DNA from: Paenibacillus sp. KS-LC4
GTDB taxonomy: Bacteria > Bacillota > Bacilli > Paenibacillales > Paenibacillaceae
Assembly (NCBI RefSeq): GCF_036894955.1
Contig: NZ_CP145905.1
Span: 4,296,501-4,360,500 of the forward strand
DNA: 64,000 nucleotides
Reading direction: 5' to 3'
Shown in pieces: positions 58,046-64,000 of this stretch; the first letter of the stretch is position 1, and each line of letters begins with the position of its first letter. Both the position numbers and the translations under genes were made by a program. The notes under the pieces are model-generated. The model was not told where the DNA came from. It was given only the letters and a program-made list of their open reading frames with translations, and did not search any database.

Positions 58046-58133
58046 TGTCATTTCATTTACGTTCTCTGATAGCCAAATAATCGAAACCGCCTACTCAGGC
58101 TTGCCACCGAAATGCTGTTGAACCTTTGCATAA

Positions 58134-58718
58134 TTATATAACTTGGTTAGCACTCGTACTGAAACGAAAGATTAGCTTATCGCTATCTTCAGGATGATGT
58201 CCAAGCTCCTCGGAGTATTTCCCATTTGTACAAGCGTTAAGGGTCTTTCGCCAGAAATGTTTGGCGCGCTCGTTTCGGTCGGTACAATTCGTTTGCACCT
58301 CCCAATTTCCTGGCATTTTATTAATAATCTGCCGAACTGCTTCTTCTCCGATGCCCTTGCCTCGATAATTGCGTAATAGGAAAAATTCATTCATGTAATA
58401 ATGGATAGAGGGAGGACATGGTATGAAAGGCGGAGTCGCCACAAAGGCAAGACCGGCAGGCAGATCATCCACTGTGATTAGATACGGGAATAATACGTTC
58501 GGGTGCTCCCACCAAATATCAAACACGCGATTTTGCTCAGTCAAGGTACGGGTATCATCATTTTCAAACACGCCATAACGATTAATTTTGTGTTTCCACA
58601 CTTCGGATAAATCATGCAAATATAGAGGGTAAATGTTATTAATTATAAACTTCTCCTCTACATCGCATAGTCGAACGGTAACCTTTAATTGATTGACTTC
58701 ATGATTAACGCGATCCAT
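58134..58718 (-). CDS. GNAT-family acetyltransferase
   Basis: 194 residues. GNAT core with LAFVATPPFIPCPPSIHYYMNEFFLL and the acetyl-CoA loop NYRGKGIGEEAVRQIINKMPG (R-G-K-G-I-G), then NERAKHFWRKTL. GGAGGGG before the ATG. The first 40 residues resemble predicted acetyltransferases of COG5628 type. Acceptor unknown. Stands alone. Confidence 0.87.
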   Translation of the reverse strand: MDRVNHEVNQLKVTVRLCDVEEKFIINNIYPLYLHDLSEVWKHKINRYGVFENDDTRTLTEQNRVFDIWWEHPNVLFPYLITVDDLPAGLAFVATPPFIPCPPSIHYYMNEFFLLRNYRGKGIGEEAVRQIINKMPGNWEVQTNCTDRNERAKHFWRKTLNACTNGKYSEELGHHPEDSDKLIFRFSTSANQVI

Positions 58719-58864
58719 TTTGCAACCCCTCCGGTTTCGATACTCTCAAAAATTGATGTTAGTAAAATCACTGGTATGACTTATACCATGATTCTTTCCT
58801 AGCCTCAGTATAGAGTGGCTATCGAAACCTTTATAGGCAGAGTATTCGTCCAATCATTTCTTAC

Positions 58865-58911
58865 CTAACAAAAGGCTCGTGTTGGTGTTATCCAACGCGA
58901 GCCTTTTGTTA
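58865..58911 (-). terminator. terminator after the CD3324-like gene
   Basis: CTAACAAAAGGCTCG and CGAGCCTTTTGTTAG pair, with GTTGG/CCAAC inside. It touches the stop codon of the minus-strand gene at 58909. Confidence 0.88.
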
Positions 58912-59181
58912 GGCTTTCGTATTATAAACAATCTTCTTAATGCTCTCATGGGATAGACAATAGGAGCTCGCAAGCTCATCCACCGTTTTGCGCTGCTGGA
59001 AAAGCTTCCGAATCTCTGCATTTCGGTTCATAAGAAATTCACGATGTCCTGAAACATGTCCCCACTTTTTTCTACTTCCTTTAGGTGCGGGGATATACAG
59101 CGTCTTGCCTTGTATATATTTTTGAATTTCACTTAGTAAATTTTCTGGTAAAACGTCACTTGCTGAAACATAGTTTTTCAT
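58909..59181 (-). CDS. CD3324-like small protein with Mor-type HTH
   Basis: 90 residues. N-terminal NYVSASDVLPENLLSEIQKYIQGKTLYIP, central GSRKKWG, and a C-terminal helix-turn-helix (RKTVDELASSYCLSHESIKKIVY). This pattern matches the widespread but uncharacterised CD3324 family of Firmicutes, related to the Mor activator C-terminal domain of phage Mu. Probably binds DNA; target unknown. AAGGGG before the ATG. Single-gene unit with a strong terminator. Confidence 0.82.
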   Translation of the reverse strand: MKNYVSASDVLPENLLSEIQKYIQGKTLYIPAPKGSRKKWGHVSGHREFLMNRNAEIRKLFQQRKTVDELASSYCLSHESIKKIVYNTKA

Positions 59182-59272
59182 TGGCTTCGCCCCTTCCTCC
59201 TATTAGCGATGGAAAGTTGCAAAGCCTACATGACATACGATGTTTTAGCAGCCTTTTGTCGTTAACGTCTTG

Positions 59273-59401
59273 TTATACGGTAATAATAATAGGCTCCATG
59301 CAAACAACCGCGTCATTGTCATATAGACTTTGCATGGAGCGAGTCTCGAAACCTCGCATCGGTAAGCCTTCACGAAGCATAGTTTGACTAACATCCTTCA
59401 T
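59273..59401 (-). CDS. small protein of 42 residues, unknown
   Basis: ATG at 59401 with GAGGG eight bases upstream; sequence begins MKDVSQTMLREGLPMRGF and ends MEPIIITV. No membrane segment or known motif. The RBS, the AT-rich upstream region (TTATTATAAAACATATTTTAT) and the lack of any other gene in this 317-base gap argue that it may be real. It could also be the tail of a decayed larger gene. Confidence 0.5.
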   Translation of the reverse strand: MKDVSQTMLREGLPMRGFETRSMQSLYDNDAVVCMEPIIITV

Positions 59402-59498
59402 ATTGATATCCCTCGTTTCCCATAAAATATGTTTTATAATAACTATTTCTTCATGATGTGGATGAATTCCTTTTACATTTCGGCATAAAAATCCTTCA

Positions 59499-60476
59499 CT
59501 AAAATGACTGCTTCAGCTCCGGAATTACATATTGCGGCTCGCGTCCATATAGGCCGTCCACCAAATTGCGGGCGGCAAGCATCGCCATATTGAATCTCGT
59601 CTGATCAGTAGCCGAGCCAATATGCGGCAGCAGCACCGCATTGTCGAGCTGGAGCAGCGGATTATCCGGCGTAACCGGCTCTTTTTCAAAAACATCCAGC
59701 CCTGCGCCCCGTATCGTACCGCTTCGCAGTGCCTCTACGAGCGCCGCCTCATCAACCGTCTCCCCTCGCGAGCAGTTAATAAAGATGGCGCTGCGCTTCA
59801 TCATAGCAAACTGCGCCTGGCCAATCATATGCTTGGTCTCCGGCGTTAGCGGCGTCATCAGGACGATGAAATCCGACTCTTGGAGCAGTTGATCAAGCGA
59901 GCTGTACTGAACGCCAAGCTGCTGCTCAACGTCTGGCTTGCGCGAACGATTATAATAACTGACTTCCATATCAAAACCGTATTTTGCACGTCTGGCAATC
60001 GTCTCACCGATACGCCCCATGCCAATAATGCCGAGCTTAGCGTGATGAACATCTATGCCAAATGTAGATGTGCCGATGCCGCGCTTCCACTGGCCTGCAC
60101 GGACGAGCCTGTCAAGCTCCGCTACCCGGCGGGCAGCAGCGAGCATTAGCGCCATCGTCAAATCTGCCACCGTATCATCGAGCACGTAGGGCGTGTGTGT
60201 ACCGATAATGCCGCGTTTTTTCATCGCATCCAGATCATTGTGGTTGTAGCCAACGGAAATGTTGCTGACTACCTTCAGCTTCGGTGCGGCCGACAGCAGA
60301 CGCTCGCTGATCGCATTGCCCGCAGCAAGTAGACCTTCCACCTCGCTAATTTCCTCCGCCAGCTGCGCACCGGTAATTCCCTGCTCGCCCTCCCACATCC
60401 GGGTATCGCAATGCTCGTCGAGGTAGCTTTTCACCTCTGCGGGTATTTTGCTCGAAATAAATACCTTTGGTTTCAT
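59499..60476 (-). CDS. D-2-hydroxyacid dehydrogenase (glyoxylate/hydroxypyruvate reductase type)
   Basis: 325 residues from ATG 60476 with GGAGG eight bases upstream. NAD-binding GIIGMGRIGETIARRA (about residues 149-164), catalytic Arg in INCSRGETVDEAAL, Glu in DVFEKEPV and His in LLPHIGSATDQTR. GRHPR/D-glycerate dehydrogenase subgroup, reducing glyoxylate or hydroxypyruvate with NAD(P)H. Divergent from an AraC regulator 137 bp away, its likely controller. Confidence 0.93.
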   Translation of the reverse strand: MKPKVFISSKIPAEVKSYLDEHCDTRMWEGEQGITGAQLAEEISEVEGLLAAGNAISERLLSAAPKLKVVSNISVGYNHNDLDAMKKRGIIGTHTPYVLDDTVADLTMALMLAAARRVAELDRLVRAGQWKRGIGTSTFGIDVHHAKLGIIGMGRIGETIARRAKYGFDMEVSYYNRSRKPDVEQQLGVQYSSLDQLLQESDFIVLMTPLTPETKHMIGQAQFAMMKRSAIFINCSRGETVDEAALVEALRSGTIRGAGLDVFEKEPVTPDNPLLQLDNAVLLPHIGSATDQTRFNMAMLAARNLVDGLYGREPQYVIPELKQSF

Positions 60477-60613
60477 AGGGTATGCCTCCATTTTCCAAAT
60501 TTCATAATATTCCTGCTTTCCTGCTCTTGCCTTTAAACCCTATCCACTCTACAATAAATCATATTGCCTCCCGGTACCAACATTCGATTTCGTTCCCTGA
60601 AGGAGGAGCAGCC

Positions 60614-61480
60614 TTGGAAGCCTTTAACGAGCAGGTTCCCTATGAGAACCCGTTGCTTTCTATCCGAATTTTTCGAACCCAGCGCTCAACCAGTGAATTG
60701 ATCAAATGGCATTATCACAAGCAGTTGGAGCTTATCTACATTATAAACGGCAGTCTCAAGATCGATATTGAGGACGACAGCCTTGATCTTGAAAGCGGAG
60801 ACATTGTTGTTCTCGGCTCAAGCCAGCTTCATCGAGACCGTAATGTTGGCAAGCTGGACTATATTGTGCTGCAATTTAATCTCGAGGATTTTTTTGACAA
60901 CAGCACCATTCCGTATATCCGCTATTTTTCCGAGACGGAAAATCCGCTGAGCCGCGCCAACTATATTTTTCGTGAAAATCAAGCAATTCGGCAGCAGGCC
61001 AGCCAGGCCATTACTGAGCTGCTGCATGAAGCAACCCGCAAGGAAACCGGCTATGAAATTGCCGTCAGCATTCAGATCAAGCAGCTGCTGCTGCTCATGC
61101 TTCGCGGCGACAGCCAGCGCATTCTGGCCCGGCAGGATGATTTTGACCATATCCGGCTCAAGCCTGTCCTTGATTATGTCGAGAACAATTTAAGCGAACG
61201 TATCCAGGTGGAGGACATGTGCCGAATTGTGAATATGAGCTACTATTATTTCGTAAAATTTTTCAAAAAAACGATTGGCCTTTCCTTTACCGAATACGTT
61301 AATTATCGCAAAATCAAATGGGCGGAGCGCATTTTGCTCACGAAGGACTTAAGCATTGCTGACGTAGGCGAGCGAATTGGCATGCCGAATATGGCTCATT
61401 TTTACAAAACGTTCAAAAAATACAACGACTGTTCTCCCAAGCAGTTCCAGCGCAAAATGCTGGAGTGGGACCGCAGCTAA
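60614..61480 (+). CDS. AraC-family regulator with TTG start
   Basis: 288 residues from TTG 60614, chosen because AAGGAGG stands seven bases upstream and the frame before it (to 60482) overlaps the divergent gene and has no protein character. Cupin sensor (KWHYHKQLELIYIINGSLKIDIEDDS, about residues 30-55, with HYH ligands), then the double HTH (IQVEDMCRIVNMSYYYFVKFFKKTIG and IADVGERIGMPNMAHFYKTFKKYNDCSPKQF). Probably regulates the divergent dehydrogenase gene. Confidence 0.9.
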   Translation: MEAFNEQVPYENPLLSIRIFRTQRSTSELIKWHYHKQLELIYIINGSLKIDIEDDSLDLESGDIVVLGSSQLHRDRNVGKLDYIVLQFNLEDFFDNSTIPYIRYFSETENPLSRANYIFRENQAIRQQASQAITELLHEATRKETGYEIAVSIQIKQLLLLMLRGDSQRILARQDDFDHIRLKPVLDYVENNLSERIQVEDMCRIVNMSYYYFVKFFKKTIGLSFTEYVNYRKIKWAERILLTKDLSIADVGERIGMPNMAHFYKTFKKYNDCSPKQFQRKMLEWDRS

Positions 61481-61519
61481 TAAATGCTCAGTTTAAAGAC
61501 GCTCAAATTTCAACTTTGG

Positions 61520-61630
61520 GTTGATTTGCTCCTTGTTCTTTATCCTTGTTCTTCGCTCTTTGTCTTTTGCCTTTGCTCTTTACTCTTTTTGTATTTGCTC
61601 TTTGCTCTTCCTGCTCTTAAGACTTTGCTT
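61520..61630. repeat. low-complexity pyrimidine tract with TTTGCTCTT repeats
   Basis: Plus strand is almost pure pyrimidine plus G, with repeated TTTGCTCTT-like words. No gene; a polypurine/polypyrimidine tract that may form unusual DNA structure. Confidence 0.6.
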
Positions 61631-61667
61631 TTTTTATTGTTTTTTAGGGGAGGAGCGAGGAGAGGAG

Positions 61668-61818
61668 GGGCTGTGGTGGAGCGGAGTGAAAGGCTTGAGT
61701 TGGAGAAGCGCAGCGTTCGCTTTTACTGCCCCATTTCTACGATGCGGAGCATAGTTCAGGGAAATGGGGCAGTAATGGCGATCGGAGACCAAGCCTTTCA
61801 CGCAGCGGAGCGCAGCCC
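61668..61818. repeat. large imperfect palindrome, copy B of the intergenic repeat
   Basis: Arms pair in order: GGGCTG with CAGCCC; GTGAAAGGCTTG (61686-61697) with CAAGCCTTTCAC (61790-61801); ACTGCCCCATTTC (61725-61737) with GAAATGGGGCAGT (61761-61773). Part of it matches the intergenic repeat at 49.7 kb. No gene in the 409-base gap. Confidence 0.75.
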
Positions 61819-61871
61819 TTCCTCGCCGAGCCGTCGCGCGCCCGCGCACGCACTCACTCCTAACAACCCAT

Positions 61872-61916
61872 AAAAAAAGCTTGTCCACCTTAATTTTTAG
61901 GTGTGACAAGCTTTTT
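61872..61916 (-). terminator. terminator at the end of the response regulator gene
   Basis: AAAAAGCTTGTC and GACAAGCTTTTT with CACCT/AGGTG inside. The stop codon (61892-61890) lies in the loop. Confidence 0.88.
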
Positions 61917-62615
61917 GTGCATAACGAGCTTATAGCCGACGCCGCGAATGGATTCGATTTGCACCGACTGCTGTCCCAGCTCCAGCTTTTTGCGAAGGGA
62001 GCTGACGTGCACATCCACGGTACGCTGACCGCCAATGTAATCGAAGCCCCACACGACATTCATAAGATCATCGCGCGTAATAACCATGCCCGGCCGCTGA
62101 ACAAGATACAGCAGCACTTCAAATTCCTTCGGACGCAGCGGAATCGACTCCCCATCCAGTACGACCTCGTATTTATCCGGATAGATCGACAGCTCGCCCG
62201 CTGTAATGATCTTCTCCGTCATTTCAGGCATCATGCTATCGTCCTGAAGCTGAGTCCGGCGCAGCACCGCAGATACACGCGCCAGCAGCTCGGCAACGCC
62301 GAATGGCTTCGTAATATAATCATCCGCACCATGCTTCAAGCCTTGCACGACTTCTTCCTCAGCATTGCGGGCTGTCAAAATAATGACAGGCGTCCGCAGG
62401 CCATTTTGACGTAGGCGATTTAAAATGTCGAAGCCGTTCATTCCCGGCAGCATAATATCCAAAATAATGAGATCAAAGCTGCGCTGCAACGCAGTTTGCA
62501 AGCCTTCTCCACCATGATCGGCGACCGTAATTTCGTAGCCTTCCTGCGTCAAATTGTATGACAGAAGTCTAGCAAGTGTCGGTTCGTCTTCAATGACAAG
62601 CACTTTATGCGACAT
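61890..62615 (-). CDS. phoP: PhoP-like response regulator (OmpR family)
   Basis: 241 residues from ATG 62615 with GGAGG five bases upstream. Receiver domain with VIEDE acidic pair, LIILDIMLPGMNG phospho-acceptor Asp, TAR Thr and YITKPF Lys; then a winged HTH (RPKEFEVLLYLVQRPGMVITRDDLMNVVWGFDY, TVDVHVSSLRKKL). Nearest in pattern to PhoP of the phosphate response. It follows the kinase gene by 91 bp, with a TATAAT in the gap. Symbol is inferred from similarity and from the Pho genes in the window. Confidence 0.8.
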   Translation of the reverse strand: MSHKVLVIEDEPTLARLLSYNLTQEGYEITVADHGGEGLQTALQRSFDLIILDIMLPGMNGFDILNRLRQNGLRTPVIILTARNAEEEVVQGLKHGADDYITKPFGVAELLARVSAVLRRTQLQDDSMMPEMTEKIITAGELSIYPDKYEVVLDGESIPLRPKEFEVLLYLVQRPGMVITRDDLMNVVWGFDYIGGQRTVDVHVSSLRKKLELGQQSVQIESIRGVGYKLVMHKKLVTPKN

Positions 62616-62706
62616 GGTAACCTCCAACATTATTGCGTTTATTCAACCTTATTCTAACATGAAATTATATAGAAGTGGTAAACCTTTTGCGTTAAACGTG
62701 AAACCG

Positions 62707-64000
62707 CTACTGCTGGAGCACCGGCAGCTCAATAATAAATGTCGTTCCACGGCCCACCTCGCTCGTGACCGTTATCGTTCCTTTGTGCAGCTCAATCAAA
62801 TGCTTAACGATCGACAAGCCAAGTCCCGTACCGCCTGAACTGCGCGAACGCGCCTTGTCTACCCGGTAGAAGCGCTCAAAGATACGCGGCAGGTCCTTCT
62901 TCGGTATACCGATTCCCGTATCGCTGATTCGTATGCGGATATGGTCCTCATTGATGCCCTCCATCTTCACAGTTACCCGCCCGCCCTCTGGCGTATAGTT
63001 GATGCCGTTCGAAAGCAAATTCATCACAATTTGCCGCAGCCGATCCTCATCCGCTTCCATATATAGGCCTGCTTCCAGCTCCAGATTCAGCTCAATTACT
63101 TTGCGCGAGGCTTCCGCCTCCAGCAGCTTGAGCGTTTTATCCATAAATACATCCATATTGACCGGTGAAAAATAAAGCGGAACCCGCCGCGACTCGATTT
63201 TCGAAAGCTCCAGTATATCCCCGATCAACCGATTCAAGCGGTCGCTCTCATCAAAAATAATTTGCAAAAACGAACGTGAGGTTTCCGCATCATTCACGGC
63301 GCCTGCGATCAAAGTTTCCGCAAAGCCTTTAATAGCCGTAATCGGCGTTTTTAGCTCATGCGATACATTCGCAACAAACTCGCTGCGCATCCGCTCCAAT
63401 CGGCGAATAGCTGTCACATCCTGCAACACAAGCAGCATGCCTTCATATTCTTCTCCCTCTTGCTCAATCGGCACCAGATTCAGCTCCAGCAGTCGCTCCT
63501 CGGGAAAATAGAACGTAACCTCCTCGCGGATATGCTCCCGGGTTTCCAGCCCCTCCTGAATCATTTGGGCCAGCTCAAATTGCTGTTTGCCTTCGGCGTA
63601 ATGGCGCCCGACAAGCTCGCGTGCCGAGAAGCCGAGCAATTCCTCTGCATGCCTGTTCATCAGCACGAAGCGTCCTGTACGATCAACCATGACGACGCCG
63701 TTAATCATATTGTCCAGCACGCTTTCCAGCTGGCTTTCATTTTGGCGGATTTGCGTCATTTGCACCTGCAGGCTATCTGCCATGGCGTTAATCGCATTGC
63801 CAAGCTCGCCAATCTCATCCTGCTTGGCTACCACAACGCGCGCCTGATAATCCATATTTTTAATCCGCTTTGCAACGCTTGTAATTTGTTCAAGCGGTCG
63901 TGTCAGACTGAGCGCAATACGGTAGCTGACAAAGGCAGCAGCCAAAAACAGCAGCAGCAGTCCGCCGCCAATAACCGTCCATACGTTGCGGATGCTCTGC
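62707..64000 (-). CDS. phoR: PhoR-like sensor histidine kinase, N-terminus outside window
   Basis: At least 430 residues; the frame is open to the right edge. Visible: end of a membrane segment (LLLLFLAAAFVSY), HAMP (LTRPLEQITSVAKRIKNMDY), PAS domain (VLDNMINGVVMVDRTGRFVLMN), HisKA with the phospho-acceptor in VANVSHELKTPITAIKGFAETL, and HATPase with N box LLSNGINYTPEGG, G1 SDTGIGIPKKDLPRIFERFYRV and G2 GTGLGLSIVK. Domain order fits PhoR/PnpS of the phosphate response. It precedes the regulator gene instead of following it. Confidence 0.82.
   Translation of the reverse strand, partial: QSIRNVWTVIGGGLLLLFLAAAFVSYRIALSLTRPLEQITSVAKRIKNMDYQARVVVAKQDEIGELGNAINAMADSLQVQMTQIRQNESQLESVLDNMINGVVMVDRTGRFVLMNRHAEELLGFSARELVGRHYAEGKQQFELAQMIQEGLETREHIREEVTFYFPEERLLELNLVPIEQEGEEYEGMLLVLQDVTAIRRLERMRSEFVANVSHELKTPITAIKGFAETLIAGAVNDAETSRSFLQIIFDESDRLNRLIGDILELSKIESRRVPLYFSPVNMDVFMDKTLKLLEAEASRKVIELNLELEAGLYMEADEDRLRQIVMNLLSNGINYTPEGGRVTVKMEGINEDHIRIRISDTGIGIPKKDLPRIFERFYRVDKARSRSSGGTGLGLSIVKHLIELHKGTITVTSEVGRGTTFIIELPVLQQ

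Noticed and set aside
60482..60613. N-terminal extension of the second AraC protein
   Set aside because: Overlaps the divergent dehydrogenase start region; a strong RBS precedes TTG 60614.
61484..61873. Plus-strand frames over the pyrimidine tract and palindrome
   Set aside because: Composition comes from repeats; no RBS and no domain.

Overview
The window looks like a chromosomal piece of a Paenibacillus-type, endospore-forming, low-to-mid GC Firmicute. Supporting signs are an alpha/beta small acid-soluble spore protein gene behind a sigma-G-like promoter, ytaF, a polA-mutM-ytaF-coaE-nrdR block like that of Bacillus, many AraC/MarR/LysR one-component regulators, a GH42 beta-galactosidase, and AGGAGG ribosome binding sites throughout. 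About 50 genes are supported; most are ordinary chromosomal genes and a few loci are accessory.

Layout. 0-1.2 kb: right part of an IS1182-type element that runs off the left edge. 1.2-9.1 kb: an AraC regulator reading in frame into a siderophore-binding lipoprotein, with a Fur box and promoter inside the open frame; an AlkC-like DNA repair protein; a Crp/Fnr regulator; an ArsR/saccharopine-dehydrogenase-like pair with a shared operator; and a chemoreceptor behind a c-di-GMP-I riboswitch. 9.4-17.3 kb: YgjP-like metalloprotein, GNAT, a MarR-MATE efflux unit with matching operators, a LuxR HTH remnant, a tautomerase-CMD fusion beside a LysR regulator, an MFS exporter with a 12-bp minisatellite, and an EcsC-family protein. 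17.3-22.7 kb: helD-rph, a probable two-layer rifamycin resistance unit with an attenuator-like leader. 22.8-25.1 kb: YdcZ-Crp-YdcZ operon, tRNA-Ala and an att-like repeat. 25.1-33.4 kb: Lrp/MFS, TetR/aldo-keto reductase, MarR/luciferase-like oxidoreductase, and the hxlA-hxlB-hxlR formaldehyde (RuMP) operon. 33.5-40.2 kb: nrdR, sasP, lytic transglycosylase, coaE, ytaF, mutM, polA.

40.3-53.4 kb is the most coherent accessory block. A CBS-GGDEF and EAL pair, pstSCAB, a LysR regulator, phoU, a second pstB, a soluble CBS-chemoreceptor and a membrane chemoreceptor lie together. Hexamer repeats of the PhoP-box type (TTAACA/TTTACA at 11-bp period) stand before the GGDEF-EAL pair and before pstB2-phoU, with weaker ones before the CBS-chemoreceptor and pstS. 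The GGDEF protein and the CBS-chemoreceptor carry related CBS-pair sensors. This suggests that phosphate starvation, c-di-GMP and taxis are wired together here.

53.5-64 kb: GH42 beta-galactosidase with divergent AraC, an M20 amidohydrolase, GNAT, a CD3324-like small HTH protein, a 42-residue small ORF, a 2-hydroxyacid dehydrogenase with divergent AraC (TTG start), a large imperfect palindrome related to one at 49.7 kb, and a PhoP/PhoR-like two-component pair in the order kinase then regulator, the kinase cut by the right edge.

All calls come from reading the sequence; no database search was possible. Start codons were moved wherever a Shine-Dalgarno site, catalytic N-terminus or upstream operator argued against the longest frame.
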